Shown here piece by piece: positions 32,268 through 43,550 of a stretch of 64,000 bases of DNA. The DNA comes from Lathyrus oleraceus (Eukaryota > Streptophyta > Magnoliopsida > Fabales > Fabaceae). The notes beneath the pieces were generated by a model that made no database searches, was not told where the DNA came from, and was given only the letters and a program-made list of their open reading frames with translations. The DNA lies in NCBI RefSeq assembly GCF_024323335.1, contig NC_066579.1, forward strand, positions 126,874,854-126,938,853, in the 5' to 3' direction. Each line of letters starts with the position of its first letter. The stretch's first letter is position 1. A program made the position numbers and the translations under genes.

Positions 32268-33397
32268 TGTAACACCCTATTTTTCTAATTTATTTAATTG
32301 AATTTACGTAGACTTAATTGTTTAAATCAATTTCTATATGCATTAGGATGGTGTTTAAAGGGTTAGTATTGGTATATGATGTTTTGGGGTGGTGAAGCAT
32401 AGTTCTAGTTATTCAAATAAATAATAGAATTAAAAATATTAGAGAATAATAAGGATTATTATTATCATTAAAATAAAATTAGAGTCAAAAGGGTATTTTA
32501 GTAAATGGGAGAATAAGTGAGGGCAGTGTGGGAATCACTAGTTGAGGAGGATTATATTTCTAATAAAAAGGAGTTAGTAGAGAGTTTTTGGGGTTTGTAT
32601 GTAGAAACAGAATTGGGAAAACAAGAGGCTAGGAGAACAAGAGCTTAGGAAGAACCTCCATTGTTAGAGCTTCAATGTACTTTTGCTGGAAATCTAAGGT
32701 ATGAGGATTACTCCAAATATGATGTTGAATGCATGATTTGATAGAGGGAAGTCCTTAATCCCATTAGGTTTTTCCTTAATTTTTCCCTTTTAATGAATGC
32801 TTGATGAATATGAATTAAATTATGCAATATCATGAATTATGTCATGTATTATCTGAATTTCATGTGCTAACTTACCATGGAAATTTTGTGTTCTTGTTAG
32901 TGAAAATGGTATGAATTGGTACTTATAAGTGTGTTGTGAGTTTGAAGGATAAAACATATAGAAACCATGATTAATCGATGAAAATGCATGTTAATTGGAA
33001 AAATGATTTTTTGATGTTAGATACTATTTCCCCCAATTTTGTTGATCGATTTAAGGGTTGGGAAGGGAAGATCGGAGTTCTGAATTGAACTCCATGGCCA
33101 AAAATGCAGATTTTGTTTTCTACTTCAGGGTGATGGACATCACCTCTACGACGACCAGGTTGTCATGGTCTTTGAGGCGCTGACGGGCGTCAGCTTCCTG
33201 AAGGGTACACCGTTATGGTCCCCATGACCAGTTTTATGGGGCGAGTATCATAGGGATGACGAGTGAGGTGGCATGGGTGGTTGACGGGCGTCACCTTGGT
33301 GACGAGCAACCTATCATGTTGCTAGGATGAGCAGCGTTTGCTCAAGTTCATGGAATTGAGTTGTCTGTTCTGATTTCTGAGGTTGTGGTGTGATTAT
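32268..33397 (+). repeat. Ty3/gypsy 5' LTR, left part (split by Ogre)
   Basis: It starts TGTAACACCCTAT, the inverse of the LTR end TAGGGTGTTACA at 62400-62411. It contains a GACGGGCGTCA-like motif repeated at 33184-33290 (GACGGGCGTCAGC, GACGGGCGTCACC). It stops at the target duplication ATTAT (33393-33397), where the Ogre element begins; the other half is 61450-62411. The joined LTR would be about 2.1 kb. Confidence 0.8.
33393..33397. other. target site duplication, left copy (ATTAT)
   Basis: The five bases ATTAT directly precede the Ogre LTR start TGTCGC and recur directly after its far LTR end at 61445-61449. Confidence 0.9.
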
Positions 33398-36300
33398 TGT
33401 CGCATTACGCGAAAAACGGCGGGAAACAAGAACAACAGAGCCGCCACCGTGCGTTATTTATCCCAAAAGAGGGAAAGGAAACGCTCAGAGTAAACCTGGA
33501 AAAAGCATGGTCTCGCGACCAAAGAGAATGGAATCGGGAGTCGGTTATGCGAAGGGAAGGTATTAGCACTCCTACGCATCCGTCGTACTCGACGGGATCC
33601 ATGCACAATAGGAAGGAAAATGGTTGCTAAAAACACTGCTCACACACACACACTGGCTGAAAGAGACACAAGAAAACAAACAAGACTGACTCGGCAGGAT
33701 ATCGCATCCTGGGCCTACTTAGTCTATCAAGCATAGACATCAGAGTCTAAGTAGTTCGGACTGGGGAAACGACACATGCTCGCTAGGATATCACATCCTA
33801 TGCATACGTATCTCCTTGGACGAAGGAGAATCAGAGCATCCGTAGCTCGGCTAACACGCACACAAAACAAACACGGGCAACCGTGGAATCCGAATGCCAA
33901 TCGCTGGACTTACATCAGATTCCGAACCAAAACACCCCCACACTGGAAACCAGATGCCACTTGATGGACTTATACCGGACTCCAAGCACACAACAAGAGG
34001 ATACAGAATGCCAATCGCTGGGCTTACATCCATCTCCTGACACACACGAAGACAAAACATAAAGACAGGCACTCGGAGAGATCTGCTCATCTCCTGCCTA
34101 CGTACCTCATCTGGTATGAGGATCAGGGAGACGTAGTTCCCCTACGGAGGGATACAGGACTAGCCTAACCAGATAACAGAGGGAGACACAACTAGGGAGA
34201 CTAACTCGAGCCTAGATGTTATCATGCAAAGTCATCCCTAAGTCAAGGTTTCTAGCTAACTTGCACAGGAAGCAAGCCTATCCTAATCAGCTCAAACAGC
34301 AAAGCAAACAATCACAAGTAGCACACACTATATACACACAAGTGGGGCTCAAATAAAGGGTTAGGCTGCAAGAGCAAGCCATCTGTATCTGGGTGATGTT
34401 AGCTCTTAACCTTGACATTGAGAGTCAAGGTGAAGATGATGAAAGGTGAGTGAAGATAAGACTTCACAGCTCTTATCCCTGGCCTGGGAGAGCTTTAGAC
34501 AAAGAAGTGTGGGTCCAGAAAGTGGGAACCCTTCTACACTTAAGACATTGACTCAACTGTACAACTGTACAAGATCTTGGGTTAGTATCCCAATGCATCA
34601 ACACCAGTTGTGTGAGCAGAGGGATGACTCAACAAGAATAGCAGGGGATGGATTGCACATCCCTTGGGTTCTGCCAATTGCCTTATCAAAGGACTTTACC
34701 TGCTTGGGGACAAAAATAAACAAGCACAAACATTGCCTCTTAAGGAGGACTTCAGACAGGTGCCTGGCCAAGTAACAGGCCAGGTCTTCCAGACTACATG
34801 GAGAAAAGAATGTTATACCTCAATGCAAATGCTATCAAGCAAAGCAAAGCAAGTTCTCAAAGAACTATTAGCAACTAATGTACCTGAAATCAATCAAATA
34901 CAATCAGTATACCAATCACAAAGTCAAACCAAACAGCATAAGAACCAACAGACAACACAATCAATCATATGTGCAAAGCACAAGCTCAAAGCAAGTGAGC
35001 TAAGCATCCTACAAAACAAACAAGTTAGTTCACAACAAGCAACCAAACTCAATCAACTTGCATTAATCTCCTTAAAGCATTTGCTTCTTAACCTGAAAAG
35101 CCAAACTCAAACATGAGAAACAAGACCACTAGGACAAGCCTAGGGTCAAAATGAGATCAAAAATCCAAAACAGCAAGTGAAAATTATCCAAAATCAAGAT
35201 CAAACAATTAGGAATCCAATCCAAGTGGTTCCACATTCATATCATTCATCATTATCATTTCATGAAGGAAAAAGCATCAAACATGCAATTTAGAACCTCA
35301 AAGGACCAAACAGAATGATCACAATCAAATCAATACCAAAACATTTCAATAAATCTTCAAAAAATTCATGATCAAACAGCATTCATGACATGTCAATCAT
35401 ACCAAATTTCAGCTCAATTGGATCAAGGGAAGCAAGTCAATGAAATTCAGAAAGTCAACACAAATTCAAGCAAGCTCATACATGGCATCAAGACAAGCAT
35501 CAACTTCAACCAATCATAAAACAGAAACAAAACATTTCTAATGAAGCATCATCAATTTATGAGCAAAAGAGTGAGCATGGTGCACAAAAGGACATGTCCA
35601 AACAAACCCTAGCCAAATATTTTTTCCACACGTGCACAATATTATTAAAAATAACCAGAAAATCCAGCACATCACAAGGAGAATGGCACAAAAAATTGCA
35701 TCTAAATTGGATTAAAATTGGAAGAGATATGAATTTTTGATCATGGAAGCAAAATAAAAAAAATGTGGAAAAGGCAAGGTGAACATGTGAAGTTATTTGA
35801 AAAAAATGCTAAGAGTCCAAAAGAGAAGATGCTCTCCAGCGGAATCGAACTCACTTGCCATTTGAATCTGGCGCGCTTCGCAAAACGCAACGCTTTAACT
35901 AACAGGTGTGGCATCATACGATTGGCTCATGGCAAAAAAACACGGAATCCACATGCAAACAGAAATAAAATAGATCAAACACGCGCTGGGGAACAAAATT
36001 GGCTAGGGTTTATGAACCTTCATCGTGTTCATCATCAGGATGAACTTTTGTCTCAGAATTGGGCAAACAACATATCAATCGAATCATCTAATCATGCACA
36101 ACACTAATCCAGCCTTAATTAAACTTAATTCATGCTAACCAACTCGGATCGATCAAAAGAACATTTGAACACCAAACTTCAATTCCTAATATCTCATTCA
36201 ATATTCGATGAAATTCCACGATTCAAAGTTCATTACAACCTACATTCAAAGATCTACAAGAATCCTATATTAATTTCGTGAATCAAGAACATGGAAATCT

Positions 36301-37722
36301 GACCTCTAAGCAATTGCAGTAGCAGAATCGCGAGTTTTGAGCTGTGAAAGATGAAAACAGAAACTCTACAAGGTCCAGGTTGATGAATGGATGGATGATT
36401 TCAGTTCAATTATGCTCCATTTTGTTCTAATCACCAACTGCCATGAGAGAAGCTTGGATGCAACAGTCACGATTTCCTCAATGATCTTCCAATCTTTACT
36501 TCAACAGATGCTCAAAAGTTCATGTAGATGGAGATTCAAGCAAGCACGAGGCAAAGGCAATGTGAAATTGGATGAACAAAGTGCAAAAAAGTGTGAGAAA
36601 AATTGAGAGAACTTTGATGAATTTTCTGTTAGATCTGAAAATGTGATTGTGATTATGTGAAACAGTTACAATTAATGCTTTATATGATGTACTAATCCAA
36701 TTTGTTAATCAAGATTAAGCAAATTCAAGTGGATTAGCAAAATGCAATTTCATGTAATTTGGCCAAAATGACCTTTTCCAAATGCAGCCAATGTAACAGT
36801 GCAAATGCAATTAGGACAAGTCACATTTTCTGTTTATGATGTGTTAGAAATGGTTTGGAGTAAAAATTACATGTATTTTTCAAAAACACCTTTTTTCCCA
36901 CCAAAATGCAAATTAGTTCACTTGAAAAATGCCATTTTGATGTGTTGATTTTTGATGAAATATGATGATGCATCATGAAAGTACATGTCAAATGTGACTT
37001 GCTCAAAAAAGAATCACCCAATTTGGCCTTTCCATTCAAAAGTTATGGCACTTTGAATTTCAACTTTTTCTGAAAATGATTTGATCATAACTTGCCAACC
37101 ACACATGAGAAATGAGTGTTCTTGGACTTTTTGGAAAGGTGAGAACAAGATCTTCAACTTTTATGTTGGACAAAATTCCATTTGAAGCTTTTATGATGAA
37201 GTAATTTTGAGGAGAAGAACTTTCCATTTTTGGCAGTTTCCAATTACAGGTCACCTGCTATTTTTGGAAACTTTTGATCTGACTTCAAATTCTTCAATCT
37301 TGGTCTTTGGTATGTCAAATGAGACTTGTATGGACATGAGTGAAGCCTTTCAAACCAACTCTCACCTTCAAATCCATGAATTGTGGCACAGTTGACCACA
37401 GTTGACCACAGTTGACTTTCTAGGGTTTCTGATGAAATTCAGCTTGACTGTTGAGCTTTGATCATCCAATCTTTGGCCAAACCACTTCAAAATGATCCTT
37501 GAATCATATGAGCTAGATAAACCAACCCTAGGGCTTTGTTTCAAAGGAAATTGCACTTGCTTGCTTGATTGACTGATTCTCCTAATCAGTTGACCTAATC
37601 TGTCTGAATGACTTGCACTTGGGCAGATAGCAATGCAATGTAATGCAATGGACTATGTTATGTTAATGACCTAATGATGAAAATGTAAGTACAAAATGTA
37701 GGTGCAAATTTGAGGTGCTACA
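33398..37722 (-). repeat. Ogre 3' LTR (4.33 kb)
   Basis: In element orientation it begins TGTAGCACCTCAAATTTG at 37722 and ends GCGACA at 33398. It matches 56702-61444 almost base for base, apart from a 427-bp stretch (58841-59267) missing here, scattered substitutions, and an extra GTTGACCACA unit copy at 37390-37415. The open stretches inside it on either strand are not genes. Confidence 0.92.
35831..35912 (-). other. tRNA-like sequence in the Ogre 3' LTR
   Basis: On the minus strand it starts GCCACACCTGTTAGTTAAAG (A-box-like) and ends with a B-box-like GTTCGATTCCGC. It is 82 nt long, but its arms pair poorly and the acceptor ends do not match. It reads in the sense direction of the element. 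It is not a functional tRNA as far as can be seen. Confidence 0.4.
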
Positions 37723-37735
37723 GCTGCCCCTATTC
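37723..37735 (-). other. Ogre polypurine tract
   Basis: On the minus strand GAATAGGGGCAGC directly precedes the LTR start TGTAGC, the position where plus-strand DNA synthesis is primed. Confidence 0.75.
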
Positions 37736-37959
37736 AATCAACTGGGAACCCGAAAGGATGAGAGCAACGACTGTCAGACTTTCAGGGTAAACAGGGATTG
37801 AATACCAAGAACCGTAGAAATTTGCACACTGCTGGGAATTCACCAACGGAAACGTCCATTGGGATCTGATATTTATTTTTGGTATTGATTTTTTCCTTCA
37901 AAGGGTAAAGTTACCTCCCGACATCGAACGACGATGAATGGGAACAGAACTCACAACTA

Positions 37960-39070
37960 GATGCCAACGGACAACTAGGAAAAACTCAGCGTTTACCAAG
38001 ACCAACGGAGAGGTAAATCAAACTGGAGACGACTAGGAAAAACTCAGCGTTTACCAAGACCCACGGAGAGGTAAATCAAACTGGGGACGACCAGGAAAAA
38101 CTCGACGTTTACCAAAACCAACGGAGAGGTAGATCAACTGGAGACGACCAGGAAAACTCGACCAGACGTCAACGGACGAAAGGGAGACTCGACGTTTATC
38201 GACACCAACGGAGAAGGAGAATCAACTGGAGACGACCAGGAAAAATCGACCAGACGTCAACGGACGAAAGGGAGACTCGACGTTTATCGACACCAACGGA
38301 GAAGGAGAATCAACTGGGGACAACCAGGAAAACTCGACCAGACGCCAACGGACGAAAGGGAGACTCGACGTTTATCGACACCAACGGAGAAGGAGAATCA
38401 ACTGGGGACGACCAGGAAAACTCGACCAGACGTCAACGGACGAAAAGGAGACTCGACGTTTATCGACACCAACGGAGAAGGAGAATCAACTGGGGACGAC
38501 CAGGAAAACTCGACCAGACGTCAACGGACGAAAGGGAGAAACCACTTCACTGAGGAAGGGTACAACAACCTGAAACCAAATAGGACGTCACCGACGACTC
38601 TACTGGGGATTCTGGCTGAGAATCAACCAGACATTAACGAATGACTGGGAATAGGGTATACAATCACACGTCAACAGACGAGTGAGAAAAACTCAACGTT
38701 TATCGAAACCAACGGAGAGGTAAATCCGCATGGGGAAAAGTACAACTAGACGTCATAGGACGACTAGGAAAAACTCGACGTTTATCGACACCAACGGAGA
38801 GGAGGAAACTCTGAGGGGAACCATCTGGTTTTACCAAATGATCTGTGGGGAATAAGCAACTATACGTCAACGGACGCATAGGAAGAACTCGACGTTTATC
38901 GACACCAACGGAAAGGAGGATATTTCTGGGGATAATGAACACAACCGAATCATCGACGGATGATCGGGAAAAACTCGACGTTTATCGACACCAACGGAGA
39001 GGAGGAAACTTAATCAAGGAAGGAGGGACGACGTTACGAACATCGAAAGATGATGTTTACCGACATCAAA
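37960..39070. repeat. tandem repeats of the Ogre 3' region (88-bp units)
   Basis: The word GACGTTTATCGACACCAACG starts units at 38191, 38279, 38367 and 38455, an exact 88-bp period. Units also contain ACCAGACGTCAACGGACG. Shorter, more variable units (TTTACCAAGACCAACGG and related) extend the array to 37960 on the left and to about 39070 on the right. Ogre elements are known to carry fast-changing tandem repeats between pol and the polypurine tract. Confidence 0.9.
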
Positions 39071-39113
39071 GAAGACCAGACACTACGCATGACTGGGAAA
39101 GCACCGAAACATG

Positions 39114-40199
39114 TGAAGGTGAGAAAAACAAGAAAGGGGGGGTTTGAATTGTTTGGAAAAATAAGCGCTTTTCAAAATGAAAACCACACAATGATTTTAT
39201 ACTGGTTCGCTTATAACACAAAGCTACTCCAGTCCACCCGGCCAAGGTGATTTCGCCTTCAACAAGGACTTAATCCACTAATCTTGAAAGATTACAAACA
39301 ACGTCTAAGATAAAAATCTCTTAGCCCTCTCAAGTATACAGACTACACAGAGTCACTTGAGGAAATCAACAAACAATATATGAAAGATTAATGTAATCTA
39401 GAATGCTTCTAAGAAAGCAAGTATTACAAAATTAAGAACAAGAGTTTTTCACGTAATAAGCAAAAGCTTCGTGAAGATAGAGAGCAAGAGTGTTTTTCTT
39501 GTTGATGTTTCAGTATGATTTTTCCTCGTATGTGTGTAGTTGAAATGTTGATTTGCAATCCTTTATATAGATCAATGAAGTAGTAGTTGAAACTGATGGA
39601 TATTGAGATGAAGTTACGCCATCACATAAATAGCTTCTGCAGGATGACTTTTTCTTCTTGAAATGACTACTTACCACAAGTAGTATTTTCTTTATTGAAA
39701 TTGGAGATTAACGTCTCTTTCTCAATTAGGAAATCCATTTGCAAATCTTTACTTGACTTCAACGTTACTCTTTCATGATTAGCAATTCCATGCTCAGAGT
39801 ATTTGTGTATCTGGAGAATCTTGGAATCTTGCTTCTGATGTTTTAATCTCTTGTGAGTTCTGATGGATTCTTCAGATAGTGCCAAGAGCTTCTGATGTTA
39901 GACAAACCTTTGTTCAGAGTCAGAACTTCTAGAGCTTACTACTTGTCCAGATGCTTCTGATACTTTGATGTTTTGCTCAGAGTTAGAACTTCTTGAGCTT
40001 GTTTCTACTTCAGAGCTTCTGATCATTTGATAATATGCTTCTGATCTGATACTCTATCTGATGACATCATCAGATTTCTTACTTCTTTCTTTAGAACCCT
40101 GCACACTTAGAAACTTTTCGTTAGGGTGCCATTTTTGGTTTCATCCTTTGTTATCATCAAAATCAAGGAATCTGTTGTAGAACAATTTTTGTTCTTACA
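39114..40199 (-). repeat. SIRE-type 3' LTR
   Basis: 1086 bp. In element orientation it begins TGTAAGAACAAAAATTG and ends CCTTCA. It differs from the LTR at 48397 by a shorter G run (7 against 12 G, which accounts for the whole length difference) and about three substitutions that I could see. Confidence 0.92.
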
Positions 40200-40214
40200 A
40201 TCTCCCCATTTTTG
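40200..40214 (-). other. SIRE polypurine tract
   Basis: On the minus strand AAAAATGGGGAGATTG leads into the LTR start TGTAAG. The other copy (49488-49502) reads AAAAAGGGGGAGAT, so this one carries one substitution. Confidence 0.7.
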
Positions 40215-40662
40215 ATGATGACAAAACAACTTAAATTAGCAGATGAAACATGAATAAAATTAGATCAGATAGACAGAAGCTCCCCCTGAGATAATGCTAG
40301 GGAGTTCAGAAGTTCTTACCAGAGTTTCTTAAGTAAGGAGGTTTCTGAAGTTCTCTGCAATTTCTTAAGTCCAAGTTAGATAATTTTATTTATATGAAAA
40401 ATATGTTGCAGAATGCTTAAGGTTTTAGACAATATTTTCATCAGAGCTAATAATTACTTCTCCCCCTTTTTGTCAGAATCAAAAAGACATAGGAAAAAAG
40501 TAAAGAGAAAATAAATAAAGAGAAAAACTTGAAATTCATAGATAGAAGCACAAAGGCAACAAACAAAACATCAGATTCAAAAGGAACAAGAAAAAACATC
40601 AGATCCAAAAGAAGACAGAAGCAAAAAAAATAGGCAAGCAAAAAAAAATAAATCCTAAGTGC

Positions 40663-43071
40663 CTAAGGGTTCGGAGGCGGAGGCATTCTCTGAAGCAGCA
40701 TTGCAAGCATGTTCTGGATGTTGTCGTTGACAGTGTCTTGCTTGTCCATTCTGGCCCGGAGTTCATTCTGATCTTGCTTGAGTTCTTTCAGAGTCTGAAG
40801 AACCATAGGAATCACAGAAGATGACTCCCCCAGAGTCAGAGCTTGCTGAGCTTCAGCTTCAGCAGCAGCTTGAGCTTCTGCATCTGCCAGAGCCTTTGCT
40901 TCAGCTTCCTTTTGCCTTAGGATTTCAGCTTCCTTAGCAAGTCTTTCTTCTTCTATCCTTCTTGCTTCTTCTGCTTCTCTTGCAATTCTCTCTTCCTCCA
41001 GCCTTCTGGCTTCAGCCTCTCTGGCAAGTCTCTCCTGTAGTCTTGCCTCAGCATTTCTGATGTAGTCATTTCTGACTTGTTCAGATATGCTCTTCAGCCT
41101 AAAGGACTCATATGTCATCCAGCCAATGACTCTGTTCCAGTGTGTCCTTACAGATTCAGGATCATCACTGATTTCAGAGTTAGTGACCAGAGAATCAACC
41201 TTTTGAGCTGAAGCCTCTGCAATCATAAAGATGGCTTCCTTAAGGGTAGGTTTAGAAAGCTTAGGTTCAGGTTCTGGTTCAGAGGTGTGAGGTGGAGAGT
41301 TTGGAGGGCTGAGATTTAAAGTGAGAGGTTCTGGTTCAATTTCTGGTTCAGGTTGAGGTTCAGAAGATTGGGGTGAGGCGTAAAGAGGGTTTAAGTCTAA
41401 GGGTTCTGATTCTGCTTCAGGTGCAGCGGAGATGTTTGGTGGGGTGATATCAGAAGTGGGATGGTCAGAGGGTTGGTTTTCAGAAGGTATGGTGGTTGTT
41501 TGTTGTGGTGGAGGTGAAGTTACTTCAGATTGTGTTTGTGTTTGTTGTGAAGCAAGTCTATGAGCATAAAGTGTGGCTATGGTTGGGGATTCAGGGTCAG
41601 AAAATTCAGGGTCAGATGAGACAGAAACATATGGGGGTGATTCTGGCATTGAGGATGATGAAGATGAAGTGCTTTGGTGAGTTTGTGCAGGTTTAGAGGG
41701 AGGTATGAAGGTGCGGGCTATATTTAGAACTGGTGTAGGTTGGGAGGTTCTGGTGATTGCGGGTGAAATATCAGAGGTGGTATAAATGGGTTGAGAGGAG
41801 AGAGGGTTAGAGGAAGCCATCATAAATTCAGAGGTAACAGGAGGAACAGACTTACCAGTTGAGATATTCAGAGGCGCTGAAGATTTGCTTCCAGAAGTTT
41901 CTCCGAGTCTGGCCTTCTTTGCCTGAGATGCTACCTTCTTTTCAGAAAGACCTCTCTTGTATCTGACGAAGTCTTCTTCAGAGTCCAGACAGTCATCGAG
42001 GCTGAAATCAGAGACATCAACACCTTCTTCCAGCAGACGATGAAGATAGATAGCTACAGCGTCTCTAGGTTCATTCTTGAAAAATCTGGCAAGGCCATGA
42101 GGCATCTTCCTCTGATCTTTTAAACTATCCCAGGTTGTTTCCAGAGTTGGCCTAACTAGAATTTTCTTTATAATCCCCATACTCTTGAGGTTTCTGGCAT
42201 TCAGAGGCTTCCCCATATCAATTGCCAGATCATCCATCAGCTTGGTCTTTTCCAGCTCGTCTACCAGTCCATGCTCAATGAAGACGTCAGATAGCAATCT
42301 TCCCAGAGGAATGTAGGATCTGGGCTTCATATTGTTTCTGGTTTCTCTGACTGAATCTCTCAGATATCTGAAGAGGAGAGCAGGGAGGCAGATCTTTATA
42401 CCCTTCTGAATGCAGTACAGAATGCATTTCTGGTCTGCATTGATATAATCAGAAGAGTTAGAGGCTGGACGATGGTGAATTGTTCCCAGAATAATCTTCA
42501 GCCACACTCTGAGGTTCTGGTGTAGCTCTTTGTTCTTAGAGGGGTTTCCTTCAACGTTGGGTTTGAAGATTGTTGGGTTGATGACTTCAGTGATGCGCTT
42601 TGACCTAGGAGGAATGTTGTAAATCCTTTTTCCTCCACTTTGCTCCATATTCAACAAGGAAGCAATAGACGCTTCAGTAATAACAATCTTCACCCCCAGA
42701 ACATATGAGACGATGAAGTTGTCATCTGCATCAGCATGTCTCCAGAACTCCTTGACTAGAAGTGGGTAAATAGGACCATACAGCCTTTGGAAATAGTTCT
42801 CCCACCCTTGTTGACGAAGTTCTCCAGTTAGATCAACGCCATTTCTTCTTAAATTGTCGAAATCAACCAACGATTCACACAGCACGTCCAAACCTTCAAA
42901 AGGAGTTGAAAGGTTGATATGGCGTTCACGGTCAAGAACGTGGGGTTCTTTGTAGACAGGGGTGATGGTGACGCCTGTAACGGTTGGAGTTTGAGTGTTT
43001 GAGGTTTGGGGATTAGAACTTGATTCCATCTGTTGAGAGAAGTTAAAAACTTCTTGTTGTTGAGCATCCAT
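40663..43071 (-). CDS. SIRE third ORF (plant transposon protein domain, formerly 'env-like')
   Basis: An intact 802-aa reading frame downstream of pol. The N-terminal half (about 80-350) contains GWENYFQRLYGPIYPLLVKE, FIVSYVLGVKI and ADQKCILYCIQKGIKICLP, features of the 'putative plant transposon protein' domain found in many plant retrotransposon ORFs. The middle (about 390-610) is Ser/Pro/Thr-rich with EPEPEPE repeats. The C-terminal part (about 670-760) is an Arg/Glu/Ala heptad-rich coiled coil (EEARRIEEERLAKEAE), and the protein ends PPPPNP. No signal peptide or membrane span is visible, so a true envelope role is not supported. It has its own promoter-like leader. Confidence 0.85.
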   Translation of the reverse strand: MDAQQQEVFNFSQQMESSSNPQTSNTQTPTVTGVTITPVYKEPHVLDRERHINLSTPFEGLDVLCESLVDFDNLRRNGVDLTGELRQQGWENYFQRLYGPIYPLLVKEFWRHADADDNFIVSYVLGVKIVITEASIASLLNMEQSGGKRIYNIPPRSKRITEVINPTIFKPNVEGNPSKNKELHQNLRVWLKIILGTIHHRPASNSSDYINADQKCILYCIQKGIKICLPALLFRYLRDSVRETRNNMKPRSYIPLGRLLSDVFIEHGLVDELEKTKLMDDLAIDMGKPLNARNLKSMGIIKKILVRPTLETTWDSLKDQRKMPHGLARFFKNEPRDAVAIYLHRLLEEGVDVSDFSLDDCLDSEEDFVRYKRGLSEKKVASQAKKARLGETSGSKSSAPLNISTGKSVPPVTSEFMMASSNPLSSQPIYTTSDISPAITRTSQPTPVLNIARTFIPPSKPAQTHQSTSSSSSSMPESPPYVSVSSDPEFSDPESPTIATLYAHRLASQQTQTQSEVTSPPPQQTTTIPSENQPSDHPTSDITPPNISAAPEAESEPLDLNPLYASPQSSEPQPEPEIEPEPLTLNLSPPNSPPHTSEPEPEPKLSKPTLKEAIFMIAEASAQKVDSLVTNSEISDDPESVRTHWNRVIGWMTYESFRLKSISEQVRNDYIRNAEARLQERLAREAEARRLEEERIAREAEEARRIEEERLAKEAEILRQKEAEAKALADAEAQAAAEAEAQQALTLGESSSVIPMVLQTLKELKQDQNELRARMDKQDTVNDNIQNMLAMLLQRMPPPPNP

Positions 43072-43190
43072 GAAGAAGAAGAAGAAGATTGATGAAGAAC
43101 TTGCAGAGAATGCTTCGAAAGAGGGTTTAGGGTTTTAGAGTGAGTGAGAGTGATAAGTGTGAAAAGTGAGAGAAAGTGTTTATATACTCT
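43072..43190 (-). promoter_or_regulatory. internal promoter and leader of the SIRE third ORF
   Basis: TATATAAA (43186-43179) lies about 110 bp before the ATG at 43071. It is followed by a CT-rich leader (CTTTCTCTCAC, TCACTCTCACTCACTC), the telo-box-like AAAACCCTAAACCCT (43136-43122) and TTCTTCTTCTTCTTC just before the ATG. This is the layout of a plant nuclear promoter and 5' UTR. Promoter activity is inferred. Confidence 0.55.
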
Positions 43191-43550
43191 AAGTAAACAC
43201 ATGCAAAACGACACACATCCCAGCGTTAGCACAAAAATCAAAATAGCACGTTTGGGGGGAAAAATGATTACAGCTAATAAATGAATGTCTAATCCCAACA
43301 GTACGCACACTGCTCTAGGAGATTTCAAACGTTCTGACCTTTGATTTCTTTTGACAGCTGTCTAGAAGTTCTAGGGTTAGACGCTTAGAGCTCCACGTGT
43401 TGGTGTATCTGATCTTCAGGAATACCAAAGGATTGGTTTCTGAAGATTTCTAACTCAGATATCTTCTTAACTTGGTAGAAGTATCAGAGTCAGAGGCAGA
43501 AATACATTTGTTTACATCAGAGTCTCACTTTACTTTTTCAGAGCCATACT

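Noticed and set aside
33398..37560. Open stretches in both Ogre LTRs, such as 34664-35116 and 57969-58421 on the plus strand.
   Set aside because: They lie in LTR sequence, are antisense to the element, have no known domain and low-complexity composition; the copies are alike only because the LTRs are.
38191..38542. Regularly spaced repeats with similar spacers suggested a CRISPR-like array.
   Set aside because: The genome is plant nuclear; the whole 88-bp unit repeats, spacers included, and the position matches the Ogre 3' tandem repeats.
40663..43071. Calling the SIRE third ORF a viral envelope gene.
   Set aside because: No signal peptide, transmembrane segment or fusion motif is visible; the recognised domain is the plant transposon protein domain.
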